A DNA stretch of 64,000 nt from Rhizobium leucaenae USDA 9039 (GTDB lineage: Bacteria; Pseudomonadota; Alphaproteobacteria; Rhizobiales; Rhizobiaceae), in NCBI RefSeq assembly GCF_000426285.1, contig NZ_AUFB01000009.1, positions 1 through 64,000 of the forward strand. Direction: 5' to 3'. A program made the position numbers and the translations under genes. This document shows positions 34,934-43,562 of the stretch, in pieces (position 1 is the stretch's first letter; each line of letters opens with the position of its first letter). The notes under the pieces were generated by a model. It did not search any database and had not been told where the DNA came from. It saw nothing but the letters and a program-made list of their open reading frames with translations.

Positions 34934-36517
34934 ATGCGTGATCACGTGGTTGCGGTCGATATCGGCACTGGCAGCGCGCGCGCCGGCGTGTTCACATCAC
35001 GCGGCGCCCTGCTGGGCAAGGGCGAACATCCGATCATCATGAACCGCCCGCGTGAAAATCACGCCGAGCACGATTCCGAAAACATCTGGGCCGCGGTCTG
35101 CACGGCGGTGCGGGCCGCCGTCACAGCCTCCGGCGTCGATGTGGCCGTCATCGGTGCCATCGGCTTCGACGCCACCTGTTCTCTGGTGGTGCGCGACACG
35201 GAGGGCAAGCCGCTGACGGTTTCGACCGGCGGCGAAGATCGGTTCGACACCATCGTCTGGCTCGATCACCGGGCGCTTGCCGAAGCGGATTTCTGCACGG
35301 CGACCAAGCATCAGGTTCTCGAACATTCCGGCCACTTCATGTCGCCGGAGATGGAGATGCCGAAGCTGATGTGGCTGAAGAAAAATCTGCCGCAGAGCTG
35401 GGCAAAGGCCGGCTATTTCTTCGACCTTGCCGATTTCATGACCTGGAAGGCTACGGGTTCGCTGGCACGCTCGCGCTGCACGCTGACCGCGAAATGGAAC
35501 TACCTTGCCCATCGTCAGCCCGGCTGGCAGACGGATTTCCTCAATGTGATCGGTCTTGGCGATCTGCGCGAGCGCGGCAGCCTGCCGGAAGAGACCACTC
35601 CGGTCGGGGAAAGCGTCGGCACGCTGACTGCGCAAGCGGCGGAGGCCTTGGGGCTCGACCGCGAGTGCCACGTCGGCGCCGGCATGATCGACGCCTATGC
35701 GGGCGCGCTCGGCACGCTCGGCGGACATGCCGGAGACCTCAACGCGCTGGAGCATCAACTGGCGCTGATTGCCGGAACGTCGAGCTGCATCGTTTCCTTC
35801 TCGCGCGAACGCAAGCGCAGCACCGGCATGTGGGGACCCTACTACGAAGCCGTGTTTCCCGACACCTGGCTGGTCGAAGCCGGGCAATCGGCGACCGGTG
35901 CGCTGCTCGACTATATCGTCGGCATGCATGCGGCCGGCGGTGAACCGACAGCGGCATTGCACGACCGCATCGTCAAGCGCATCGCCGAACTTCGCGCCAT
36001 CGAAGGCGACGCCTTTGCCGAGCGCATCCACGTTCTTCCGGATTTCCACGGCAATCGATCGCCGCTTGCCGATCCCCATGCGGTCGGCGTCGTCAGCGGC
36101 CTGACGCTCGATGCATCCTTCGACGGTCTCTGCCGTCTCTATTGGCGCACCAGTATCGGTGTCGCACTCGGTATTCGCCATATTCTTGAGAAGATGCATG
36201 ACTACGGCTATGTGCCGGATACGCTGCATGTCGCCGGCGGTCATGTGAAGAATGCGGTCCTGATGGAGCTTTATTCCGACATTACCGGCTGTAAGGTGGT
36301 GGTGCCGAAGATGAATGAGGCGGTGCTCCTGGGAACGGCGATTGCGGCTTCCGTCTCCTGCGGCCTTTACGACAGCCTCGGTGCAGCCGGCGCCGCCATG
36401 TATCCCGGCGGTCACGAGCGCCTGCCCGACACGCGTAAGAAGACGATTTATGATCGCGATTACCGGCGCTTTCTTGCGATGTATCGTCACCGTGCCGAGT
36501 TGGAGTCCATGGAATAA
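34934..36517 (+). CDS. FGGY-family pentulose kinase (D-ribulokinase type)
   Basis: The 527-residue protein has the FGGY N-domain (VAVDIGTGSARAGVF; WLDHRA) and C-domain (GAGMIDAYAGALGTLGG; LHVAGGHVKNAVLMELYSDITG). The pattern is that of the D-ribulokinase branch (TIGR01315-like) rather than xylulokinase. It would phosphorylate a ketopentose made from a pentitol such as ribitol or arabitol, feeding the pentose phosphate pathway. It begins 20 bases after the HAD gene and ends the polyol locus. Confidence 0.88.
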   Translation: MRDHVVAVDIGTGSARAGVFTSRGALLGKGEHPIIMNRPRENHAEHDSENIWAAVCTAVRAAVTASGVDVAVIGAIGFDATCSLVVRDTEGKPLTVSTGGEDRFDTIVWLDHRALAEADFCTATKHQVLEHSGHFMSPEMEMPKLMWLKKNLPQSWAKAGYFFDLADFMTWKATGSLARSRCTLTAKWNYLAHRQPGWQTDFLNVIGLGDLRERGSLPEETTPVGESVGTLTAQAAEALGLDRECHVGAGMIDAYAGALGTLGGHAGDLNALEHQLALIAGTSSCIVSFSRERKRSTGMWGPYYEAVFPDTWLVEAGQSATGALLDYIVGMHAAGGEPTAALHDRIVKRIAELRAIEGDAFAERIHVLPDFHGNRSPLADPHAVGVVSGLTLDASFDGLCRLYWRTSIGVALGIRHILEKMHDYGYVPDTLHVAGGHVKNAVLMELYSDITGCKVVVPKMNEAVLLGTAIAASVSCGLYDSLGAAGAAMYPGGHERLPDTRKKTIYDRDYRRFLAMYRHRAELESME

Positions 36518-36519
36518 GA

Positions 36520-36543
36520 AACGCCGAAAGGATTTCGGGCGTT
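36520..36543. terminator. hairpin between convergent kinase and rpiR-type genes
   Basis: AACGCC-GAAA pairs with TTTC-G-GGCGTT around a 3-base loop. It lies exactly between two facing stop codons, so it may end both transcripts, although T runs are short. Confidence 0.55.
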
Positions 36544-36554
36544 CAAGCCGTGAC

Positions 36555-37406
36555 TTACCGAAGTGGCGTATGGGCGAACATGCCTTCCAGCTCTTCGATC
36601 CTGTGGATGCGGCTCTCGGCCTCTTCGCCGGCCGCGTGAATGACGGCTGCGGCGAGGAATTCCAGGAGCGCCATCATTGCCGACAGATTTTCATGGTTGC
36701 CAGCGCGGAGCGGCGGCAGCGACAGCGTCATGTTGGCGAATTCATGCGCCCATTCGGTATATTGGCTGGTGATCAGCAGCACCTTGTAGCCGGAGCGGCG
36801 GGCAGAGCGCGCAAGCAGCCGCGAGACGACGAAGCGTGGCGAATCGACGATCACCACCAATGCGTCGTTCGACTGATGGCCGAGCAGCTCGATATAGCTG
36901 CCATTGGCGCCGTCGAGAAATTGCACATGGTCGCGAGCGAATGCGAGGCGGTTGCAGAGATGGCGGCCGAGGCTCGCGAGACTGAGATGTGCGGTGACGA
37001 AAACCTCGCTCGCCGACAATATCGTCGCGACCGCATCCAGCCATTGCGGCTGGGCGGTGAGATTGTAGATATGCTGCAGCATCTCGACCTGCTCGGCAAT
37101 TTGGCCGGCAATCGGGCGGCCCTCGTTGGCGTCCTTCTGCAATTGTTCCAGAATGTTCGGCAGTTGCAGTGCCACCGGCGCCACATTTTCCCGCAGATGC
37201 ACCTTGATGCCGTCCAGGCCCTGATAGCCGAGTGACCGCAGAAAACGCCCCACAGTCATCGGACTCAGTTCCAGCCTGTCGGCGACGGAAGAGGCGGTTT
37301 CAAAAGGCAGCTCGTTCAAGTGTTCGGAGAAATACTTGGCGATTCGACGCTCGGCAGGAGTGCCTGTTTTGATATATTGTCTAAGCTTTTGGCCAAGGTC
37401 TTCCAA
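36555..37406 (-). CDS. RpiR-family transcriptional regulator (HTH + SIS)
   Basis: The 283-residue protein has an N-terminal RpiR helix-turn-helix (ASSVADRLELSPMTVGRFLRSLGYQG, about 37-62). A SIS sugar-phosphate-binding domain follows (EVFVTAHLSLASLGRHL ... ALVVIVDSPRF ... VLLITSQYTEWAHEF). Such regulators sense phosphosugars. It faces the polyol locus, so it may control the kinase branch or itself. A 12-bp palindrome lies about 110 bases upstream. Confidence 0.9.
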   Translation of the reverse strand: MEDLGQKLRQYIKTGTPAERRIAKYFSEHLNELPFETASSVADRLELSPMTVGRFLRSLGYQGLDGIKVHLRENVAPVALQLPNILEQLQKDANEGRPIAGQIAEQVEMLQHIYNLTAQPQWLDAVATILSASEVFVTAHLSLASLGRHLCNRLAFARDHVQFLDGANGSYIELLGHQSNDALVVIVDSPRFVVSRLLARSARRSGYKVLLITSQYTEWAHEFANMTLSLPPLRAGNHENLSAMMALLEFLAAAVIHAAGEEAESRIHRIEELEGMFAHTPLR

Positions 37407-37514
37407 ATGTTGCGCCTCGTTGACGGTCTATCCGAAGTGTGATCGCGCCGAGCGTCGAAACAATCGGAGTGCTTGCAGATTTTGGATGGCCGCTAATCAT
37501 GTTAGGTTGTTGTT

Positions 37515-37526
37515 TTTCATATGAAA
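37515..37526. promoter_or_regulatory. palindromic operator candidate upstream of rpiR-type gene
   Basis: TTTCATATGAAA is a perfect 12-bp palindrome within the A+T-rich 255-base gap between the divergent rpiR-type gene and the next plus-strand gene. It could serve the RpiR protein; no second copy was found. Confidence 0.35.
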
Positions 37527-37661
37527 CACACAATATATTAGTGCGTACTTGATTACAACAATTCAAATGGGTGAGGGTTATTACGCGGTTGGCGGGAATA
37601 TATTGATATATCTGCAATTACTACTTACATATCCGGCCACGACCAACGGGATATCGGACGA

Positions 37662-38375
37662 ATGATCATCCATGCCGCGCGTCTTTCCATCGCCAATCTC
37701 TTTGCAGCCGAGACGCGCAAGGTTTTTTGGAAAGTTCTCGGGCTGACATTGCTGGCGCTCATCGCTCTCTGGTTCGTGCTGCGCAGCACCTTCATCGCCT
37801 TTGTATTGCCTTGGTTACAAAGCGTCATGCCGCCCGTACCGGATTGGACGAACTGGCTTACCTTTCTCCTCGCTGTTCTCGCCGGTCTCGGTTTGGCGCT
37901 GATCCTGGCGCTGCTGATCTCACCGGTAACGGCGTTGATCGCAGGGCTCTTTCTGGATGATGTCGCGGAGGTGGTGGAGAGGAGGGATTATCCGGGTGAT
38001 GCGCCCGGAAAAGCTCTGCCGTTCGTTGCGGCGATGAAGAGTTCGCTGAAATTCCTCGGCGTTGTTGTGGCCGGAAACATCATCGCGCTGCTTCTGCTTT
38101 TCATTCCCGGTGTCAATCTCGTCGCTTTCTTCATGGTCAATGGCTATCTCCTCGGCCGGGAATTCTTCGAATTCGCAGCCATGCGCTTCCGGCCGCCGGA
38201 AGAAGCACGCCGGTTTCGCTCCCAATATGCCTTCACCGTCTTCCTTGCCGGTCTGGTGATCGCCGCCTTCCTCGCCATTCCCTTGGTCAATCTTTTGACC
38301 CCTTTGTTTGCGGCGGGAATGATGGTCCACTTGCACAAGCTGATTTCTCAGAAGGAAGCGGCTCGTCGCGGCTAA
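37662..38375 (+). CDS. EI24/CysZ-like integral membrane protein
   Basis: The 237-residue protein has four to five long hydrophobic segments and the CysZ/EI24 family feature FLDDVAEVVERRDYPGDAPGKALPF (about 102-128) followed by a further membrane pair. CysZ in E. coli aids sulfate uptake. In Rhizobiales the EI24 proteins are annotated broadly and their substrate is not settled. It is a single gene convergent with nth. Confidence 0.82.
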   Translation: MIIHAARLSIANLFAAETRKVFWKVLGLTLLALIALWFVLRSTFIAFVLPWLQSVMPPVPDWTNWLTFLLAVLAGLGLALILALLISPVTALIAGLFLDDVAEVVERRDYPGDAPGKALPFVAAMKSSLKFLGVVVAGNIIALLLLFIPGVNLVAFFMVNGYLLGREFFEFAAMRFRPPEEARRFRSQYAFTVFLAGLVIAAFLAIPLVNLLTPLFAAGMMVHLHKLISQKEAARRG

Positions 38376-38398
38376 GCAAATGTTTGGCGATCACAGCT

Positions 38399-39172
38399 CT
38401 AATCGGCGGCGCCGATCAGTTGCGGCGGCAGTTCCATCAATGGCGCGGGGATATCGCAGGTCTTTTCCGGCGAGCGACAGAGATCGGCGATGACGCAGCG
38501 CTCGCATTCCGGCTTGCGTGCCTTGCAGACATAACGCCCATGCAGGATGAACCAGTGATGGGCGTGGTAGAGGTATTGGTTCGGGATCACCTTCATCAGC
38601 CGTTGTTCGACTTCGTCCGGCGTCTTGCCGGGGGCGAGCAGCAGGCGATTGGCGATGCGGAAAATATGGGTGTCGACGGCGAGCGTTGCCTGGCCGAAGG
38701 CCATGGAGAGCACGACATTGGCGGTCTTGCGGCCGACGCCCGGCAGCGTCATCAGCTCCTCGCGCGTCTGCGGCACCTCGCCGTCGAAATCCCGGATCAG
38801 TTTCTCCGAAAGTGCGACGACATTCTTCGCCTTGTTGCGGTAAAGCCCGATGGTCTTGATGTAGTCGCGGATACGCTCTTCGCCGAGATCAAGCATCTTC
38901 TGCGGCGTATCGGCGACCGCGAAGAGGGCGCGGGTCGCCTTGTTGACGCCGGCATCGGTTGCCTGTGCCGACAAAGCCACGGCAACCACGAGCGTGAAGG
39001 GATTGACATGCTCCAATTCCCCCTTCGGCTCGGGCCGCTGGACGGAGAAACGGCGAAAGATCTCTTCCAAATCCGCCTTGGAATAGAGGCTCTTGCGAGC
39101 CGGCTTGCGGCTCGCCGTCGCATTTGACTTTTTCGCGTTTTGCGCGCTGGATTTGATCTTGGGGTTTGCCAT
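38399..39172 (-). CDS. nth: endonuclease III (DNA glycosylase/AP lyase)
   Basis: The 257-residue protein has the helix-hairpin-helix LPGVGRKTANVVL, the catalytic Lys in the same region, the catalytic Asp in VDTHIFR and the four-cysteine 4Fe-4S loop C-x6-C-x2-C-x5-C near the C-terminus. It removes oxidised pyrimidines in base-excision repair. The start MANPKIK (39172) is chosen. The basic, low-complexity first 25 residues are an extension relative to E. coli Nth. It is divergent from the DUF2244 gene. Confidence 0.96.
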   Translation of the reverse strand: MANPKIKSSAQNAKKSNATASRKPARKSLYSKADLEEIFRRFSVQRPEPKGELEHVNPFTLVVAVALSAQATDAGVNKATRALFAVADTPQKMLDLGEERIRDYIKTIGLYRNKAKNVVALSEKLIRDFDGEVPQTREELMTLPGVGRKTANVVLSMAFGQATLAVDTHIFRIANRLLLAPGKTPDEVEQRLMKVIPNQYLYHAHHWFILHGRYVCKARKPECERCVIADLCRSPEKTCDIPAPLMELPPQLIGAAD

Positions 39173-39194
39173 GAACGACCTATACTCAAGTCCT

Positions 39195-39698
39195 ATGACC
39201 GAACGCAACGCCGATACCGCCATCGATGGCAGCAGGCCGGTCTTCGCCGCCGAATTGTTTCCTCATCGCTCATTGGGGCGAAGGGGATTCAAGGTGATGC
39301 TGATGCTGACCGGAGCGTTCTGCCTAATCTACGGCATCGTGTTCGTCATTCGCGGCGCATGGCCGATCGGCATCTTCTTCGGCGCCGATTTCATTCTGCT
39401 CTACGGCGCTTTTTGGCTGAATTATCGCTCGGGCAGGGTGCGCGAGGAGGTGACGGTGTCACGCACCAATGTCTCGATCCGAAAATTCTCGCCTTCGGGC
39501 CGCATGGTCGAGCATCGCTTCAATCCCTTCTGGACGCGGTTCCTCGTCCGCCGGCACAGCGAAATCGGCGTCGTTTCGATGCATGTCCGCGACAGAAGCC
39601 ATGACACGGATGTCGGCTCTTTTCTCAATCCGGAAGACCGGGAGAGTTTTGCCAAAGCCTTCAAGCGGGCTTTGGCAACGGTGACGCAACGGATATAG
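39195..39698 (+). CDS. DUF2244 family membrane protein
   Basis: The 167-residue protein has two transmembrane segments (about residues 33-70) after the family opening PVFAAELFPHRSLGRRGF. A soluble region follows (REEVTVSRTNVSIRKFSPSG ... VRRHSEIGVVSMHVRDR). The start at 39195 fits the family better than the ATG at 39171, which would overlap the nth start codon. The function of DUF2244 is unknown. Confidence 0.85.
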   Translation: MTERNADTAIDGSRPVFAAELFPHRSLGRRGFKVMLMLTGAFCLIYGIVFVIRGAWPIGIFFGADFILLYGAFWLNYRSGRVREEVTVSRTNVSIRKFSPSGRMVEHRFNPFWTRFLVRRHSEIGVVSMHVRDRSHDTDVGSFLNPEDRESFAKAFKRALATVTQRI

Positions 39699-39708
39699 AT
39701 TGCTTGAT

Positions 39709-39778
39709 GGGCGTGATCTTGTCCAAAAACCGCTTCACACTTTTCGCTGACGCGGTCCTTCGGTTCGGGATCACGCCC
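39709..39778. repeat. rhizobial palindromic repeat family 2, copy 2
   Basis: The arms GGCGTGATC and GATCACGCC enclose TTGTCCAAAAACCGCTTCAC and a CG-rich middle. It lies just after the DUF2244 gene and shares its core with 21495-21541 and 55893-55957. Confidence 0.75.
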
Positions 39779-39843
39779 TTACGCAAGAAACGGGTGGTTT
39801 TACCCTTCTCTTCGTGGTGTTCTCCTTTTTAAGGAGAAAGATT

Positions 39844-40716
39844 ATGAATGCTATCGCACAGTTGAAGACAGACATCACGCCGGAAGGACCGGATTATGAT
39901 ACCGTCCGCCGGGTGATCGAACTCATCACCGAGGATTATCGCGATCAGCCGTCATTGGAAACGATCGCCGAGCGGCTCGGACAATCGCCGACTCAATTGC
40001 AGAAGACCTTCACCCGCTGGGCCGGATTGTCGCCAAAGGCCTTCCTGCAGGCCGTAACGCTCGACCATGCCAAGCGGTTGCTGCGCGAGGAGGACCTGCC
40101 CTTGCTGGAAACCTCGTTTGAAGTGGGTCTCTCCGGTCCAAGCCGGCTGCACGATCTCTTCGTGACGCATGAGGCGATGTCGCCCGGCGAATGGAAGGCG
40201 AAGGGTGGCGGGCTGGTCATCCGCTACGGGTTCCACATCTCGCCCTTCGGCCTGGCGCTGATCATGGTCACCGACCGAGGCCTTGCCGGCCTTGCCTTCA
40301 GCGATTCCGGCGACGAGAAAGCCTGCCTTGAAGACATGACCTGCCGTTGGCCGAATGCGCAATATGTGGAAGACCTGCAGGCGACCATGCCCTATGCGGC
40401 GCGGATTTTCGAGCCATCGAAATGGTCGAGCGATCAGCCGCTGCGGGTCGTGCTGATCGGCACGGATTTCCAGGTGCGGGTCTGGGAAAGCCTGCTGAAG
40501 ATCCCGATGGGGCGGGCGGTCACCTATTCCGATATCGCCAAAGATATCGGCCAGCCGACGGCGATGCGCGCGGTCGGCGCTGCGGTCGGCCGCAACCCCA
40601 TTTCCTTCGTCGTCCCCTGTCACCGCGCGCTCGGCAAGAAAGGCGATCTCACCGGCTATCACTGGGGCCTGACGCGCAAGCGGGCAATGCTGGGCTGGGA
40701 AGCGGGGAAGGCGTGA
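39844..40716 (+). CDS. Ada-like methylated-DNA-protein cysteine methyltransferase with AraC-type HTH
   Basis: The 290-residue protein has an AraC-type DNA-binding domain (about residues 15-105: DQPSLETIAERLGQSPTQLQKTFTRWAGLSPKAF). A C-terminal O6-methylguanine methyltransferase domain carries the acceptor Cys in VPCHRAL and the preceding MRAVGAAVGRNP. The Ada N-terminal phosphotriester-binding zinc domain is absent, so it would repair O6-methylguanine but cannot sense phosphotriesters as E. coli Ada does. AAGGAGAAAG precedes the ATG at 39844. Confidence 0.92.
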   Translation: MNAIAQLKTDITPEGPDYDTVRRVIELITEDYRDQPSLETIAERLGQSPTQLQKTFTRWAGLSPKAFLQAVTLDHAKRLLREEDLPLLETSFEVGLSGPSRLHDLFVTHEAMSPGEWKAKGGGLVIRYGFHISPFGLALIMVTDRGLAGLAFSDSGDEKACLEDMTCRWPNAQYVEDLQATMPYAARIFEPSKWSSDQPLRVVLIGTDFQVRVWESLLKIPMGRAVTYSDIAKDIGQPTAMRAVGAAVGRNPISFVVPCHRALGKKGDLTGYHWGLTRKRAMLGWEAGKA

Positions 40717-40720
40717 GACA

Positions 40721-40885
40721 CTTACCTTCTCTCCCGCGGGGAGAAGGTGCCCCGAAGGGGCGGATGAGGGGGCGTTACGAGGAGAATTTCCTTATTTATC
40801 GCTAGTCGATGTGGCGAACTATGCCGGTAACGCCCCCTCAACCCGCGCGTACCGCGCGACGTTCTCTCCGCGGGGGAGAAGGTAA
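40721..40885. repeat. RIME-like intergenic mosaic element, copy A
   Basis: Two inverted arms containing CCTTCTC-CCGCGGGGAGAAGG and GGATGAGGGGGCG / CGCCCCCTCAACCCGCGCG flank a variable 60-base middle. It lies between the Ada-like gene and the SorC-type gene and resembles the Rhizobium-specific mosaic element. Other copies are at 43431-43562 and 53006-53166. Confidence 0.85.
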
Positions 40886-40891
40886 ATATCC

Positions 40892-41881
40892 TTAAGCCGC
40901 CTTCGCCATCGCCATCTGCAGCAGCTCTTTTGCCGCGCTTTCGTCCGTGATCAGCGTATTGCAGCCGATGCGCTTGATGGTGGCGCGGATCGCAAGGGCG
41001 CGGTGGGCGCCGCCTGAAGACAGTACGATGTGCTTGGCCTTCTTCAGCGTGTCGAGATCGACGGACATGACGCGTTTGTTGATCGGATGATCGACGGAGT
41101 TGCCCTCGGCATCGAGGAAATTGAACATGGTGTCGCAGACGCAGCCCGCGTCGATCAATTGATCCAGCACCTGCTTCGATATGAAGCCTTCCGACAGCGA
41201 GGTGGAGCGGGGGCCGATGTCGCCACAGCTCACGATGGCGAGATCGAGGCTTTCGGCCAGCCGGTAGATCGCCTCAAGACCGCATTTTTCAATGAGATTG
41301 CGTTTGGTCTCGACGGAATCGACCAAGAGCGGCGCGAGGAACATGTAGCATTCGGCGCCGAGTTGGCTCGCCAAACGCCAGGTATAATCAATGGGGTTGG
41401 TCTGCTGGACGGCGACGATGCCGCCGAGCAGGGAGACGACTTTGCAATTGTCGCGTCGCGGCGGGCGGAAGCTGGCGAGCGAGGCGGTCATCGTCCGGCC
41501 CCAGCCGACGCCGATCGTATAGTTGTCGGGGATTGCTTCAGTCAGGAACTGGCCGAGCGCAAGGCCGACGCTTTTCGCCTGAGCGTCGACGTCGCCGCCG
41601 GCAGGCGAGGGGACGACGATCGCCTCATCCAGCCCATAGGCGCGCTCCAACTTGATCGCCAATTCGACGCAATCGTCGATGCCTTCATTGATCCAGATCT
41701 GCACTTCGCTGCGACGCATCGCCTCGTCGAGCAGACGGATCACTGTGGTCCGGCTGATGCCGAGCTGTTCGGCGACATCCTTCTGCGTCAGGCCCTGATT
41801 GTAATAGAGCCACGCAGCGCGCAGCCTCAGAGACGCCGTCTCCGAATAGGCGGTATGTGTCCCGCGTCTGAGTTTGGCCAC
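40892..41881 (-). CDS. SorC-family transcriptional regulator
   Basis: The 329-residue protein begins with an HTH (YYNQGLTQKDVAEQLGISRTTVIRLL). The SorC sugar-binding domain follows (TIGVGWGRTMTASLASF ... LLGGIVAVQQTNPIDYTWRLASQLGAECY ... TLITDESAAKELL). Its ligand would be a sugar phosphate or polyol derivative. It is divergent from transaldolase across a 497-base gap and may control it, but nothing in the sequence proves this. Confidence 0.9.
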   Translation of the reverse strand: MAKLRRGTHTAYSETASLRLRAAWLYYNQGLTQKDVAEQLGISRTTVIRLLDEAMRRSEVQIWINEGIDDCVELAIKLERAYGLDEAIVVPSPAGGDVDAQAKSVGLALGQFLTEAIPDNYTIGVGWGRTMTASLASFRPPRRDNCKVVSLLGGIVAVQQTNPIDYTWRLASQLGAECYMFLAPLLVDSVETKRNLIEKCGLEAIYRLAESLDLAIVSCGDIGPRSTSLSEGFISKQVLDQLIDAGCVCDTMFNFLDAEGNSVDHPINKRVMSVDLDTLKKAKHIVLSSGGAHRALAIRATIKRIGCNTLITDESAAKELLQMAMAKAA

Positions 41882-42378
41882 AGATCCTCCGGCAAGATTT
41901 TTACACGCCCTTTTATCTTAATGATCGCAAACGACAAAGGTTGCGGCGTTTGCACAGGACAGGGGCGGCAAGATCAGCTCTTCTACCGCCGATATTCTAT
42001 GGCCTGAAACTTATGTCAATTGAAATGCACAAATGTCCTTGACTTTTCGCAGCGAGATTGATGATAGTCGCGGTGAGGAAGTCGGTCTTTGTCCAGTCGA
42101 GGAGGACAATGTGCGGGTGCGCAACCCTGGACATATTTCATTGGGCAGGATGCGATATAGTGCGCTCTGTTTCGGTGGAAAGCCTGATCCAGCAGGTTGT
42201 TTTTTCACTGCTTAGACCGCTCGCCGGAAATGGAACTTTCGCGCTTTTTCTCCCGTTACATACGCAAGGGAGAAAAGGTGCAATCCGCCTGCAGTTTCGT
42301 GTCGTCCATCGAACCGGACAGGATTCGCGCCGGTCCATAATCCCCAAAAATGGGCCAATTCAACAAGGATACGTAATC
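41882..42378. other. intergenic region between sorC-type gene and transaldolase
   Basis: There is no convincing gene in 497 bases; the ORF upstream of tal in its frame lacks family sequence. A promoter-like TTGACT-N17-TGATAG begins near 42041 and could drive tal with a long leader. I saw no clear operator. Confidence 0.5.
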
Positions 42379-43344
42379 ATGACATCCAAGCTTGACCAAC
42401 TTCGCGCTATGACGACGGTCGTGGCCGACTCCGGCGATATCGAGGCGGTCGCCCGCTTGAAGCCGGTCGACTGCACGACCAATCCGACTATCGTCCTGAA
42501 GGCGCTCGGCACGCCGATGTTCGCCGATGCGATCAAGGAAGCCGTTGCCTGGGGCAAGAAGCAGGGTGGTACGCCGGACGCCGTTGCCGCTGCCGTGGCC
42601 GACCGTCTGGCCATCTCCGTCGGCGCCGCTCTCTCCGGGCTCGTTCCCGGTCGCGTGTCGACCGAAGTCGACGCCGACCTCTCCTTCAACACCGAAGGTT
42701 CGATCGCCAAGGCTCGGGCCATCATCGCGGCCTACAAGGAACGCGGCATCAGCCATGACCGCATTCTCATCAAACTTGCTTCTACATGGGAAGGCATCCG
42801 CGCCGCCGAAGTGCTGCAAAAGGAAGGCATCGACTGCAACCTGACGCTGCTCTTCAGCAAGGCCCAGGCCGTTGCCTGCGCCGACGCCAAGGTTTTCCTG
42901 ATCTCGCCCTTCGTCGGCCGCATTCTCGACTGGTATAAGAAGTCAACCGGCAAGGAGTACACTCCGGAAGAAGATCCGGGCGTCATTTCCGTTCGCGAAA
43001 TCTACAACTACTACAAGGCCAATGACATCAAGACGATCGTCATGGGCGCGTCCTTCCGCAGCGCTGGAGAAGTCGAAGCGCTGGCTGGCTGCGATCGTCT
43101 GACCATCAGCCCGAACCTGCTTGACGAACTATCCAAGGATGAAGGCAAGCTGGAGCGCAAGCTCTCGCCGGAAAACAAAACCTCCGTCTCCAAGATCTCC
43201 GTCGACGAAAAAACCTTCCGCTGGATGATGAACGAAGATGCGATGGCGACCGATAAGCTCGCCGAAGGCATTCGTGCATTCGCCAAGGACCTGATCGCCC
43301 TGCGCACTATGGTCGGCAAGGAACTGCAGCTCGCTGCTGCTTGA
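42379..43344 (+). CDS. tal: transaldolase
   Basis: The 321-residue protein starts [20 protein letters not shown] (AAGGAT upstream). It has the family motifs [12 protein letters not shown], the Schiff-base Lys in [11 protein letters not shown] and [17 protein letters not shown]. It transfers dihydroxyacetone units between sedoheptulose 7-phosphate and glyceraldehyde 3-phosphate in the pentose phosphate pathway. The length is that of the TalB class. A 107-codon in-frame upstream extension is not coding. A terminator follows. Confidence 0.96.
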   Translation: MTSKLDQLRAMTTVVADSGDIEAVARLKPVDCTTNPTIVLKALGTPMFADAIKEAVAWGKKQGGTPDAVAAAVADRLAISVGAALSGLVPGRVSTEVDADLSFNTEGSIAKARAIIAAYKERGISHDRILIKLASTWEGIRAAEVLQKEGIDCNLTLLFSKAQAVACADAKVFLISPFVGRILDWYKKSTGKEYTPEEDPGVISVREIYNYYKANDIKTIVMGASFRSAGEVEALAGCDRLTISPNLLDELSKDEGKLERKLSPENKTSVSKISVDEKTFRWMMNEDAMATDKLAEGIRAFAKDLIALRTMVGKELQLAAA

Positions 43345-43365
43345 GCAGTTGGACTGACATGAACA

Positions 43366-43398
43366 AAGGGCGGCTATCGAAGGGTGGCCGCTTTTTTT
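43366..43398 (+). terminator. rho-independent terminator after tal
   Basis: GCGGC (43370-43374) pairs with GCCGC (43387-43391), followed by seven T residues and TTTT after one C. Confidence 0.75.
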
Positions 43399-43430
43399 CT
43401 TTTGCACTTCTTGCTGCAGCGTTTGGGGAT

Positions 43431-43562
43431 AACCCGCGCTCCGTTGCGGAGAGGGTGGCCTGAAGAGCCGGGTTGGGGGTCGCCTGGGAAACAATCCCTT
43501 ACGGTGCATCGCCCCCTCAACCCGCGCTACGCGCGACCTTCTCCCCGCGGGGGAGAAGGGGG
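43431..43562. repeat. RIME-like intergenic mosaic element, copy B
   Basis: A degenerate left arm is followed by a clear right arm (CGCCCCCTCAACCCGCGC, then CCTTCTCCCCGCGGGGGAGAAGG). Its right arm is read into by the CoA-transferase gene on the minus strand. Confidence 0.8.

Noticed and set aside
34997..36490. 497-codon minus-strand ORF
   Set aside because: It is a shadow of the FGGY kinase gene with repetitive charged sequence and no family features.
42058..42378. N-terminal extension of transaldolase by 107 residues
   Set aside because: The extension has no family similarity, the family start [10 protein letters not shown] has a ribosome site, and the region is intergenic in character.
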